A DNA stretch of 64,000 nucleotides from assembly GCA_961205875.1 (NCBI GenBank), contig OY540822.1, positions 10,728,501 through 10,792,500 on the forward strand, given 5' to 3'. The stretch comes from Sialis fuliginosa. Lineage: Eukaryota; Arthropoda; Insecta; Megaloptera; Sialidae. Numbering within the stretch: the first letter of the stretch is position 1; every line of letters starts with the position of its first letter. The notes under the pieces are model-generated. The model was not told the DNA's origin and did no database searches. It saw only the letters and a program-made list of their open reading frames with translations. This document shows, in pieces, positions 35,382 to 47,929 of this stretch. A program made the translations under genes and the position numbers.

Positions 35382-36154
35382 ATTTATTCAGTAATAACAT
35401 GAATATTTATGGTTTATTTTAATTCCATTTTTATCGTTACTGGTATTTTTTAAGGTTGGCTTATTAATATTATTTTTAAATCAATTTTGTATTCCTTTCC
35501 ATCATTGCTGGATGTTCTCTATTATTCAACTTATATTTCTAATAATTATTTTAAAATGCCTCTACGTTTATCTAATTCTTGTTTCTTTTCAGCCTAGTGT
35601 AAGAAATTGCACTTAATAATGTTTTTCAGCACTGAATGTTCCTTTTGTTGAAAATACTTTAAATCAATTATTATTTTTTCTCACATATTCTACAGAGAAT
35701 AACATCTCAATTCCTTATAATCTAAATCTAATAATGAAGCAGCGTTTTTCTAGTTCAATATTTTTAATTTCGGTATTTGAAAAATTTATTTACACCGAAA
35801 CTTTGTATTTTCCTTTGGCTTTCATTTAAAAATACATAGCCAGCTATCCCAGAACAATAGGGTGTAGCTCCTTCCCCACCCCAGTTCTGTGGTTAGGCAT
35901 TCCTCTAAGATCAGTCCGGATCTCCGTTATTCTTCCGGTCGCTGATCAAAATATTGAAACTGTAACATTAGTAACAAACAATTCCGTCTAATCTTTCTTA
36001 ATTTAACTTAAGAAGTTCTACATCTACGGTAGAAGCAAATGAGTTTACAAATCTATTGATGTTTACATTTGTTTGTGTTTTTATCCAATGTTGACTTACG
36101 TTGAATTACAATAATATAGTTCTGTTTCTTAGTATTTGAAGATTTAACAAATCT

Positions 36155-37130
36155 TAAATACGGTATGAATATTTTCTAAGATTTCCTTTCATTCCAATAT
36201 TCCGTATTTATAATTTTCCATTTTTCCATATCTATATCACGTCGTGGCAAGTTCATTTCAATGGCTAGATGTAGTTCCACTATCTTATCTCTGAGTTTGC
36301 GCCCTTTTCTTTAAACATCCATTGTATATTCCAACAAGTATACAAAAGTAATAATCCATTTCTTTTTAAAAACTCTTGGGACATCAGATTATTTTGATTT
36401 AATATTTTATTTTTACCTTGGGTTTTGTGATGGGGTGTGTACATTTTAAAATTGTGCATTTTACGTTTGCTGTATTTAATTTACAGTATTGAAATGATTT
36501 ACATTTTTTATTGGATAATTCTTCTAGTTTTGGATTATAATATTTATTTATTTATTGATATTATAAAAAATCTTAATGGGGTACATTCATTTTTTACATA
36601 TAAATATTGAATAATATGAATTCGTTTATTTTACTTCTGTTATTTCTTCGTATTTGCTTATCTCAAATACGATATAAATATTTTCCATAATTTCCTTTCA
36701 TTCCAATTATCCGTATTTATAATTTTCCATTTTTTCCGTTTCTGAGTCAAATCTATATCAACACGTCATAGTTGGCTCGTGGCAAGTTCATTACAATGGC
36801 TAGATGCAGTTAACATTTAGTACATTGCTTTCATCTGAATGATTTCCATAGAATATAATTTATCTACGTAATATGTTCTACTGTCTTATCTCCAAGTTTG
36901 CGCCCTTTTTTAAAACAAGAGTAATAATCCATTTCTTTTTAAACATTCTAGGGGATGGCAGATTATTTTGATTTTATATTTTATTTTCATCTTGGTTTTT
37001 GCGATGATCAGTTCTTACATTTTAATATGGTGCATGAAATTTACGTCTGCTGTATTAAGATAATTTATTATTTTTCTAATTTTGGATTACAATATTTGTT
37101 TATTTATTAATATTATAATCATTTTATTAT
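36155..37130. repeat. Tandem ~500-bp duplication
   Basis: The phrase tttcctttcattccaat with ccgtatttataattttccat occurs at 36182 and 36691, followed in both by ctcgtggcaagttcatt-like text, gtttgcgccctttt and gcagattattttgattt-type words. From 35280 to 36150 only T-rich unique DNA is seen. Confidence 0.75.
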
Positions 37131-37144
37131 GAATATTATCTACC

Positions 37145-37755
37145 CATATTTTAAAAAAAGTTATATTTCAATATATCTCTCAAATTCGATATTCAATTGT
37201 TTTCTTTGAGATCGCCATTATTCATCCCGGATAAAATACTGATACTTTGTCCATTTAATCGATCTTCTATCAACGTTAGCAATGATCACACGATTCTGGC
37301 GAACATCCTGTACATTTTTAAGCCTGTTATATATTAATACAAAATAAATACATATAACAAGTGACATATCTTTGAAAAATAGAGTAAAAAACACTTTCAA
37401 ATATGCTATAGCCAATTTAGTGGCTCATAACAAAAACTAAAGTTAGGGCTTGTAACTCGAAAACTAAAAACGAAACAAAAATTCTAAATACGCCACAAAA
37501 ACTACCAACAAAAAATACCTATCTACTTTGATAGAAAGTTATAGCCATTTAAAGAATTTCCGAATTTTCAGATTTTTGGGTATACCGCCTAAACCACATA
37601 CAATTATTAATATTTTTTGGTGTAGTAATAGTAATACTCACCCCTCCCTTACAAATAATTCATCTCATTTAACCGAATCTGTATCTCTTACTGTGTACTA
37701 TAAGTATATAATATAAATTTTTGCGACCCCTTTGCCAAAAATAAAATATGATTAC
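37145..37755. repeat. Segmental duplication S1, copy 2
   Basis: See 33570-34150. A short addition (gggtataccgcctaaaccac near 37578) separates otherwise parallel sequence. From 37755 to 38310 no feature is seen. Confidence 0.85.
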
Positions 37756-38315
37756 CCATATTAAAAAAAATCTTAATGGGATGCATCCATCGTTAATAAT
37801 TATCTTTTCTATTTTCAATAGTTTTTGTACTTGTATAATATGAATTCGTTTATTTTTCTGTTTTATATTGAATTTTCTAATATATATGTAGAGACGATAT
37901 GCATAATTTCCTCATTTTTCATACTAGAAATATGAATAATGTTTATTTCTAATTGTTTTTTTTATTCCGTGTTCATTTGAACTTGATTATTTTAATTTTT
38001 ATTATAAATCCAACAATCTTTCTTATCTAATATACACTGTATGCAACAATTAATGTTGATCTTCGGTTTTGTGGTGACATAACAACCAAAATACGACGTA
38101 TAGAAATGAATTTAAGACACTAGTGTGTTCCCGCATACAAGAATATAATCTAAATTATATATATACATCATTTGTACGTAAAAACTCTTTAATGCATTTT
38201 TTCACTATTTCATTATTGACAATGTGAAATAATAATGTAATAATTACATCTTTTCCAACCCCACTAAATAAAATAATTTATTGTATCCAATTCTATATTT
38301 TTTAAACCTCCTTTT

Positions 38316-38760
38316 TTAGGGTTCCGTAAAAAATTAGGAACCCTTATATTTTCGCTCTGTCCGTCTGTATGTCTATATAAATTTTATACCTATTAAGATA
38401 AAATTTATTATACGTATATTGATAATCAAAAATAGAAACGAAAAATCACAATATATTTGCGTTCAAAGTTGTTATCAGAATGTCTCTCCCTCCTCTATTT
38501 TCTAAACTATCGATGCAAAAAATCTGGAAAAAGTTCAGAATGTACCTAGCTTTTAATTAGTATTTTCAATGGAAATTATAAGGAACACTGCCAAAAATAT
38601 TTAGAACCCTCTCTCATAGATTGAAAAGTGTACTGAAATTTTTTCACTTACCCCATTGAGTCTCCTAAAATGCAACAAAATTGTCAAAATAGCAAAGTAG
38701 CGTCGATCTTTTACTTTGAAATTGTCATATTCTGTTCAAATTGTACATCACTATTTGATA
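38316..38760 (+). mobile_element. RTE-like non-LTR tail fragment
   Basis: The hairpin ttagggttccgta with aggaaccct (38316-38344), followed by tcgctctgtccgtctgtatg, is a motif widespread in insect genomes and often attributed to the 3' region of RTE-class LINEs. The distal part matches 15040-15370 inverted. No reverse transcriptase frame remains. Confidence 0.55.
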
Positions 38761-38839
38761 GATTATGATGTTCTGCTCCTAAGGTCATTATTAATCTTGA
38801 AAATATTATTTTAAATCTAATATTTTGTTCGCTTTTCTG

Positions 38840-39690
38840 TTTTTTTTGTCTAATGTTATTCCAATTTTCTCTTGATAAAAATACATTTGTTTCATTTTCA
38901 GAGCAGCTTGTTTTGCTTTCTTCTTTAGAAGATTCATTGAAAAATAAATTTATTTTTTATTTTTTAATACAATTTTAGATCGAATATTTCTTTGTTTTTC
39001 GTATTTTGTAGGTATCATAATATAATATTTTTCTGATATCAGTTTCTAATGTTTTCATTATTTAAATCTTTAATTTAACTTCAACAATATTTATTCTGCC
39101 CAAAAACGATGATTTCTAATTAAATTCCAAAATCCTTATTTTGATCTTCGCATCAAATCTATTCGAAATATTAATAAAATATTTCCAGTTCCAGCGTATA
39201 TTTTCAATTTACAATTACAGAAGACATCAAGTAGAAATATATGAAATGACTCTTGGTGTAGGTGAAGAAAACAAAAGAAAACAAAACGAGTTTCCTTTTT
39301 TATAATAATAAACAAATCTGGTTTGACCTGTCCATATATGTATATATTTTTTTAATCTGAAACAATAATATATTTATTGAATTTTTTCCATTCCCATTTG
39401 TCTATTAAAACCAATTAATTTTATTAAAAATATATCTTCTTATATACATTTTCCTTTTCAACTGTGGTAATTATTATTAATTACACTATGGTGTTCTGCT
39501 CTTAAGGCCATTACAATATTTCAGCTGTGTCAGACTTAATTTCTCTCCTTTGCTGAAAATTTCAGTATTTCAGTATAATTCCAATGACTAAAAATCCAAT
39601 TATCCAATAAATTTTTGTTTAGTTTTTGTTGCTTTTGATGGAATATTTGTCATATCACAAGTCAAATAATCTACATACAACTGAAAATAT
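38840..39690 (+). repeat. Four-copy block B, copy 1
   Basis: This ~0.8-kb block carries, in order, cattttcagagcagcttgtt, atcgaatatttctttg, acgatgatttctaattaa, atttccagttccagcgtata, cttggtgtaggtgaagaaaa and the motif gttctgctcttaaggccatt. Relatives are at 42330-43240, 44120-44715 and 44830-46030. No frame is conserved between copies, so it appears noncoding. Confidence 0.8.
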
Positions 39691-39929
39691 GTTCGACGTG
39701 TTATATCGTTTGTAATAAGCATTTTTAAAAGGCTTCGTAAAATTTCTATGTAACTGGTGTAAACTAATCAAATTAATATTCTGGTTATTTAAACTTACTG
39801 TGGCCATCTAGAAGAAGAAGCACAGAAAATTTCTTTACACTGCGATTTTTTTTAAATGTCGCAGCTACTGGACGAAAAAGTCGCTATCCATCCAATTCTT
39901 TCATTAAGATGATTCTTGGGAAAACGAAA

Positions 39930-41480
39930 AACAGAATGGTGATATTCTTGCCCCTTTCAACTGAAGTGAACATTCCATTTATGTTGTATCGAATAAGAAA
40001 AGGTTTTCTGAAACCAGGTGACAGTAAATCCATAAAAATAATATATTCGTGAAAATCAGTCCACTGTATACAAAAAAAATAAAGAATTGAAAAAGTATAA
40101 CAGAAATGGTGATAATTCTTGCCCCTTTCAACTGAACTGAACATTCCATTTATGTCGTATCGAATAAGAAAAGGTTTTTTTTCTGAAACCAGGCGACAGT
40201 AAATCCATAAAAATAATATATTCGTGAAAATCTGTCCTCTATGAACAAAAAACATAAAAATAATTGAAAAAGTACAACAGAATGATGATAATTCTTGCCC
40301 CTTTCAACTGAAGTGAGCATTCCCTTTATATCGTATCGAATGAGATTTTTTTTTCTGAAACCAAGGGACAATAAATCCATAAAAAATAATATATTCGTGA
40401 AAATCAGTCCATTATGTACAAAAAACATAAAGAATTGAAAAAGTACAACAGAATGGTGATAATTCTTGCCCCTTTCAACTGAAGTGAACATTCCATTTAT
40501 GTTGTATCGAATAAGAAAATGTTTTTTTCTGAAACCAGGAGACAGTAAATCCATAAAAATAATATATTCGTGAAAATGAGTCCACTGTGTACAAAAAAAA
40601 TAAAGAATTGAAAAAGTACAACAGAAATGGTGATAATTCTTGCCCCTTTCAACTGAAGTGAGCATTCCCTTTATGTCGTATCGAATGAGATTTTTTTTTC
40701 TGAAACCAAGGGACAATAAATCCATAAAAAATAATATATTCGTGACAATCAGTCCATTATGTACAAAAAACATAAAGAATTGAAAAAGTACAACAGAATG
40801 GTGATAATTCTTGCCCCTTTCAATTGAAGTGAACATTCCATTTATGTTGTATCGAATAAGAAAATGTTTTTTTCTGAAACCAGGAGACAGTAAATCCATA
40901 AAAATAATATATTCGTGAAAATGAGTCCACTGTGTACAAAAAAAATAAAGAATTGAAAAAGTACAACAGAAATGGTGATAATTCTTGCCCCTTTCAACTG
41001 AAGTGAGCATTCCCTTTATGTCGTATCGAATGAGATTTTTTTTTTCTGAAACCAAGGGACAATAAATCCATAAAAAATAATATATTCGTGAAAATCAGTC
41101 CACTATGTACAAAAAACATAAAGAATTGAAAAAGTACAACAGAATGGTGATAATTCTTGCCCCTTTCAATTGAAGTGAACATTCCATTTATGTTGTATCG
41201 AATAAGAAAATGTTTTTTTCTGAAACCAGGAGACAGTAAATCCATAAAAATAATATATTCGTGAAAATGTGTACAAAAAAAATAAAGAATTGAAAAAGTA
41301 CAACAGAATGGTGATAATTCTTGCCCCTTTCAACTGCAGTGAGCATTCCTTTTATGTCGTATCGAATGAGAATTTTTATTTCTGAAACCAGGGGGCAATA
41401 AATCCATAAAAAATAATATATTCGTGAAAATCTGTTCTCTATGATCAAAAACCATAAAAATAATTGAAAAAGTACAATTA
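39930..41480. repeat. ~173-bp tandem array with A/B dimer structure, nine copies
   Basis: The word ttcttgcccctttcaa recurs at 39945, 40116, 40291, 40462, 40636, 40808, 40982, 41153 and 41318. From the third copy, units alternate between gagcattccctttatgtcgt with gggacaataaatcc and gaacattccatttatgttgt with ggagacagtaaatcc, making a ~345-bp higher-order unit. Because 345 is divisible by three, the minus strand has an open frame of 301 codons (40150-41055) whose peptide repeats GMLTSVERGKNYHH-like blocks. I consider it fortuitous unless expression is shown. Confidence 0.92.
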
Positions 41481-42054
41481 TAAAAATTTCGTAAGGTATC
41501 TTTGAATCACGAGTTACATGTTTTATTCTCCCAAACACAAAATTTGTGTTGAAATCTACATATATTGATCTACCCCTCTCACCTCTTTCTTACTTAAACA
41601 TTAATTACCCCCTATACATATTTTAATGTTTAAAATATTCTACACTATTTTACCCCTGCATTATTAATATTATGACTTGTCAGTTCAGTTCGATTTCTGT
41701 CTATTTGCACTTAGTGTGTTTATTTTTAGACATAAACAATAAAATATTCAGAGAAAAAATCTAAAAATCCAATAACATATTCTTAAAAATATTTTGTAAT
41801 GTTTTTTACTGATTCGTTATTTTTTATTTTATTTCTATTTAATAGTCGAATATTAACATATAACATGTGAGATATTCCAGAATTTCTTTAAACGAATTTT
41901 AGTTATTTTTTTTCACAATCCCCCCATTTCCACTTTTTTGATTTCATACTTATAACTAGACATCAAAAACTAATCTTCTATATAAGAAAATCAAATAAAA
42001 TTTAAATCTGTTGTTCTTAATTTTATGAATACAATTTTTGTTAATGGTTTTTCT

Positions 42055-43500
42055 AATTTTGTTCAATTTTTATGCATTAATTTTTTTATATTTTAATCAA
42101 GTGAGTCAATAATTATCCGCAATGCAACTAAAATGTTTATTCTAATAAATATAAAAAACTCATAATAAAATCAAGCTTTTTATGCACTCAAAAAAAATTA
42201 AATAAAATACATTTTTGGGTGAACTTTCTTTAGTACTTGGTCTGAGGCATTAACAAAAATATTTTTATATTAAGGCTTAATTTCTTTGAAGGTACAATGT
42301 TCGGTTTTGAAGAAATTAGATATAAAATCAAAGTTCTTTTTGTCTAATGTTATTCCAATTTTCTCTTGATAAAAATACATTTGTTTCATTTTCAGAGCAG
42401 CTTGTTTTGCTTTCTTCTTTAGAAGATTCGTTCAAAAATACATTTATTTTTTATTTTTTAATACAATTTTAGATCGAATATTTCTTTGTACTTCGTATTT
42501 TGTGGGTATCATAATATAATATTTTTCTGATATCAGTTTCTAATGTTTTCATTATTTAAAACGATGATTTCTAATTAATTTCCAAAATCCTTATTTTGAT
42601 CTTCGCATCAAATCTATTCGAAATATTAATAAAATATTTCCAGTTCCAGTGTATATTTTCAATTTACAATTATAGAAGACATCAAGTAGAAATATATGAA
42701 ATGACTCTTGGTGTAGGTGAAGAAAACAAAAGAAAACAAAACAAGTTTCCTTTTTTATAATAATAAACATATCTGGTTTGATCTGTCCATATATATTTTT
42801 TTTAAATCTGAAACAATAATATATTTATTGTATTTTTTTTATTCCCACTTGTCTATTGAAATCAATTATGTCAGATTTAATTTCTCTCCTTTGATGAAAA
42901 TGTCAGTATTTAAGTGCTGAAGTATAATCCCAATGACTAAAAATCCAGTTATCAACAATATAATTCATATTCCATTGCTAAATGATTTTTACAAACGTAA
43001 AAACGTCGGACAACTTTCAACAAATTTTTTCCATTCCCACTTATCGATTAAAACCAATTAATTATATTAAAAATACATATCTTCTTATATACATTTTCCT
43101 TTTAAACTGTGGTAATTATTATTAATTACACTATGGTGTTCTGCTCTTAAGGCCATTAGAATATTTCAACTATGTCAGACTTAATTTCTCTCCTTTGCTG
43201 AAAATTTCAGTATTTAAGTATAATTCAACAATATATGTAATTCATATTCATTTTTCTAACTTTGTTCAATTTTTATGCATTAATTTTTTTATATTTTAAT
43301 CAAGTGAGTCAATTATCCGCAATGCAACTAAAATATTTATTCCAATAAATATAAAAAACTCATAATAATATCAATCTTTTTTATGCACTCAAAAAAAAAT
43401 AAAATAAAACACATTTTTGGGTGAACTTTCTTTAGTACTTGGTCTGAGGTATTAACAAAAATTTTTTTATATTAAGACTTAATTTGTTTGAAAAAATATT
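42055..43500 (+). repeat. Block B copy 2, flanked by a ~240-bp duplicated segment
   Basis: The text gcattaatttttttatattt with tgcaactaaaat occurs at 42075 and 43276, bracketing block B copy 2 (42330-43240), which includes the motif at 43139. Before it, 41480-42055 is T-rich with no feature. Confidence 0.75.
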
Positions 43501-44119
43501 TTGAATTTTTTTCTCATGCATCAATACTAATCCACGATTTGGATCAAAATGTAATTTTATTAATATTTCCTCTAGTCGCCACCAGGATCAATAAATGTAT
43601 GTACATTTTTCTCTTTCGATAAAACAAATTAAATAATTTGTCTTTAATTTGTATTAACCATCTTTTTACCCTTGATTTTATGTTGGACCTTACTAATTAT
43701 CGAACGAAATTCGATTAATTTAAATTGTTCTACATCTATGGTTGGAGTTGATATTGAATTGGTCTGAATCAACGGAAGTTATAATTCATTATGTAGGGGA
43801 AACGCTTGTACCTAGGAACATTTTTTACTTTTTTATTTATTGCACTGACATCTTTCGTTCGAATACAATAATCTTTTAACTTCTTTTATATTTTTTTCGA
43901 ACATTTGACCCATTTTCTTTATTCTATAATAATAAAGTAAATAATAATTATTAATAACTAAGCAATCCACGCAAGCTCTATGGGATATCACCTAATAAAT
44001 CAAGCTCACGATTATACAAAAAATGTTAGTGGAAATTTTAAATTCTCTTATGTGGTTCTATTTCTTCAAAGGAATAAAATATACCATTTCCTAATTAATT
44101 ACTTAATTATTATTTTAGC

Positions 44120-44715
44120 CCCATTTTTCGATGAAATATTTCTTTGTTTTTCGTATATTGTGGGGTATCATAATAGAATATTTTTCTGTTATCATGTTAT
44201 AATGTTTTCATTATTTTAATCCATATTTAACTCCAACAAGATTTATTTTGCCCAAAAACGATGATTTCTAATTAAATTCTAAAATCCTTATCGAAATCTA
44301 TTCGAAATATTATAAAATATTTCCAGTTCCAGTGTATATTTTCAATTTACAATTATAGAAGACATCAATATTAATTGTATGTAAACAAAAGAAAACAATT
44401 TTCCTTTTTTATAATAATAAACAAATCTGGTTTGATGTGTCCATATATTTTTTTTAAATCTGAAACAATAATATATTTATTGTATTTTTTCCATTCCCAT
44501 TTGTCTATTAAAATCAATTAATTTTATTAAAAATATATCTTCTTATATACATTTTCTTTTTAAACTGTGGTAATTATTATTAATTACTTTATGGTGTTCT
44601 GCTCTTAAGGCCATTACAATATGTCAACTATATCAGACTTAATTTCTCTCCTTTGCTGAAAATTTCAGAATTTACGTGCTGAAGAATCACAAGTATAATT
44701 CCAATGACTAAAAAT
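44120..44715 (+). repeat. Block B, copy 3 (shortened)
   Basis: It has gatgaaatatttctttgttt, acgatgatttctaattaaat and the motif at 44598-44616, with internal deletions relative to copy 1. From 43500 to 44120 no feature is seen. Confidence 0.75.
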
Positions 44716-45040
44716 CCAATTATCAACAATATAATTCATATATCTCAGAGAAAGAGAGAGTTCCCCTAAATGTTTCTCATAAACATAGTAAAAAGGTATC
44801 TACAATGTTTGGCGCTAAAGAAATTAGATATAAAATCAAAGTTTGTTTTGTATAATGTTATTCCAATTTTCTCTTGATATAAAAATATATTTGTTTTATT
44901 TTCTCCGCAAGTTGTTTTGCTTTCTTCTTTAGAAGATTCATTCAAAAATTAATATATTTTTTATTTCTTATTTTTATTTTTTAATACAATTTTTAGATGG
45001 AATATTTCATTGTTTTTCGTATTTTGTGGGTACCATAATA

Positions 45041-45362
45041 TTAGGTTGTTGCAAAAATAATGCACGTTTTTCCTATGCCTAGATTTAGGTACTATTTTCT
45101 CTTAAAGTTGTCCGCCCAAAGTACTAAGTGTTATATATCATTTTAAAGATTTTTTTACTGACTTCCTTTATTTCTTTGAACATTTTTCATAAAATTTCAT
45201 TTTAACCTATTTTAAGGTGATTCAAAAAAAGATGTCGAAAAAAATATTTTTATGAGTTAAAACTCGGCCGCAGTGCAGCGCAAACGGCCAGAAACATCAA
45301 TAAAGTTTGGGGGCAGGGGTCCATTGATGAATCCACGGCGCGGCGTTGGTTTCAAAAATTTC
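45041..45362 (+). mobile_element. 5' fragment of a mariner element
   Basis: The left end ttaggttgttgcaaaaataa directly follows a TA dinucleotide, as expected for mariner. About 190 bp of leader precede the transposase start. The 3' part of the element and its right inverted repeat are gone, with block B resuming straight after, so insertion was followed by a deletion that also removed some block sequence. Confidence 0.88.
45232..45362 (+). pseudogene. Mariner transposase, N-terminal helix-turn-helix fragment
   Basis: An ATG at 45232 opens the frame but a one-base shift in the following run of seven A's moves it to a stop. In the shifted frame (from ~45245) the peptide reads YELKLGRSAAQTARNINKVW and then GQGSIDESTARRWFQKF, the paired-like helix-turn-helix that binds the inverted repeats in mariner transposases (compare the RSAAQTAR and R-WFQKF signatures of the family). 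The fragment covers about 45 of the usual ~345 residues; the catalytic D,D34D domain is absent. It is certainly non-functional. Confidence 0.88.
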
Positions 45363-46654
45363 ATTCTAATTAAATTCCAAAATCCTTATTTTGATCTTCC
45401 CACAAAATCTATTCGAAATATTAATATAATATTTCCAGTTCCAGCGTATATTTTCAATTTACAATTACAGAAGACTTCAAGTAGAAATATATGAAATGAC
45501 TATTGGTGTAGGTGAAGAAAACAAAAGAAAACAAAACAAGTTTCCTTTTTTATAATAATAAACAAATCTGGTTTGATATATCCATATATATATTTTTTAA
45601 ATCTGAAACAATAATATATTTATTCTATTTTTTCTATTCTCACTTGTCTATTGAAATCAATTAATTATGTCAGATTTAATTTCTCTCCTTTGCTGAAAAT
45701 GTCAGTATTTAAGTGCTGAAGAATCACAAGTATAATTCCAATGATTAAAAATCCAATTATCAACAATATAATTCATATTCCATTGCTAAATGTTTTTTAC
45801 AAACATAGTAAAAACGTCGGACAACTTCCAAATAACTTACAACGATCACAAATAAGATGTCGGTACAAACCATATAAGCTCATTTTTGGATGTTTGGACA
45901 TTAAACTTATGCATATCTATATGTATTTTGATTTTTCTTTTAAAAAAAACTTCGAATCAATTAATTTTTGTTTAGTTTTTGTTGCTTTTGATGGAATATT
46001 TGTCATATCACAAGTCAACTAATCTACATACGACTGAAAATATGTTCCACAGGGATATCGGTACAAGTATTAGAGCTAATTTTTGGCTGTTTAAACATTA
46101 AATTTACCATTAAATAATCTCATACATTTGTATGTAGAAAAATGTCTATTTCTTAATTAATTAATTAATTTATTATTATTTATGTTCTCTCCTCCATTTT
46201 GTTCCATTATTTCAACAACCAATTTTTTTCGTCTTCTGTTTTGTGATGTTTATTATTTAGAAGAAAATCAAACATTTTACATCTTCAGATTTTTTCTTGA
46301 TGGGATATATCTATTTATCTTTCAAATTTTCTAGTGGATCTAACAACAAGACGAATCTATTTTACCCCCTGTTCATTACATGAGTGTATTCTTTTTTTTG
46401 TGTAAATAATTACCCATTCTCCTTAAAAATTCTGACATTTTTTTATTAATCGATTGTTATTTATAGATGATCCCATGAACATTTTTATTTGTTTCACAAC
46501 TGATACAAACATTATGAATTTTTTAATTACCATGAGCAATCTTTCTATTTTCTTACATCCCCAATAAGTTTTACAAATACGTTTCTTATATGAAAATATG
46601 TAGGTGGTTTTCTTGTAATTGGCGTTAGTTTATCTGCAAACCGTTTCAGACGAT

Positions 46655-47500
46655 TTTTTACATCCTATTTATTAGGTTACAAAAAGAAGAACAGGGCGAT
46701 AATTTCAATATTTCTAATAATTTGAAAAGATTTTTAATATACACATTCATCAAAAAAGATTTTTCGATATCTTATGATACTCTGCTCCTAGGGCCATTAT
46801 CACAAAATAATCTTAATGTTACATCCTATTTATTAGGTACAAAATGAAGATAGGGCGATAATTTCAATAATTCTAATAATTTGAATGGATTTTTAATACA
46901 CAATCATCAAAAAAGATTTTTCTATATCTTATGATACTCTGCTCCTAGGGCCATTATCACAAAATAATCTGAATGTACTTTTTAGATCCTATTTATTAGG
47001 TACAAAAAGAAGATAGGGCGATAATTTCAATATTTCTAATAATTTGAATAGATTTTTAATATTACATTCATCAAAAAAGATTATTTAATATCTTATGATA
47101 CTCTACTCTTAGGGCCATTATTATAAGTACAAGATAGGGCGATAATTTCAATATTTCTAATAATTTGAATAGATTTTTAATATTACATTCATCAAAAAAG
47201 ATTATTTAATATCTTATGATACTCTACTCCTAGGGCCATTATTATAAGTACAAGATAGGGAGATAATTTCAATATTTCTAATAATTTGAATGGATTATTA
47301 ATACACATTCATAAAAAAAGATTCTTTGATAACTTATGATACTCTGCTCCTAGGGCCATTATTATAAGAACGAGCTGGGCGATAATTTCAATATTTCTAA
47401 TAATTTGAATGGATTATTAATACACATTCATAAAAAAGATTCTTCGATATCTTATGATACTCTGCTCCTAGGGCCATTGTCACAAAGTAATCTTAAGAAT
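46655..47500. repeat. 120-163 bp tandem array carrying the recurrent motif, six copies
   Basis: The word gggcgataatttcaat occurs at 46694, 46853, 47016, 47137, (gggagataat) 47257 and 47377. Each unit ends with cttatgatactctgctccta and gggccatta. The first three units are ~160 bp because they keep acatcctatttattaggtac; the later ones lost it and are 120 bp. Flanks at 46030-46650 and 47500-47930 are T-rich; a diverged motif (atgctcctaagagcgtaata) lies at 47672. Confidence 0.9.
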
Positions 47501-47929
47501 ACATTTGTATTTTTTTCTGTGATACTGGATATTATGAAATAAACATATTTTCTCTTAAAATTCGATTTTAAACGCCAAGTTTTCCCACCTCTCACATTCA
47601 TCGAGGAAAAAATAATCTGTCTAAAAATTTATCCATTATTGTTGTAAAGAGTATTTTTTACTTTACAATATTATGCTCCTAAGAGCGTAATAGTATTTAA
47701 AATATATCCATTTTTCTGTACGTTTTGATAACACAAGATAAATTAATTTTCTTTTTTATTTTACTTCTTGGTGATATGCATCTGCAGTGAAGATAAAATA
47801 TGATAACTTCGTTGCTGAACTTATTTTTACACTATAACATGTGCCCAATTTTTTCGTTGCTTCTGATTTTTATCTGATTCTACATCTAAGATTATTTCAT
47901 ATTAGAGAATATATTTTATATATATATTT

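Larger units (their letters stand above)
44830..46030 (+). repeat. Block B, copy 4, interrupted by a mariner fragment
   Basis: The block text runs to gtattttgtgggtaccataata at 45040 and resumes at ctaattaaattccaaaatcc (45365), ending with tttgatggaatatttgtcat as in copy 1. The motif copy present in the other blocks is missing. Confidence 0.8.

Noticed and set aside
40150..41055. 301-codon open frame on the minus strand as a repeat protein
   Set aside because: It exactly follows the ~345-bp tandem dimer, whose length is a multiple of three. No domain is recognisable and the flanking units contain stops, so chance is the simpler reading.
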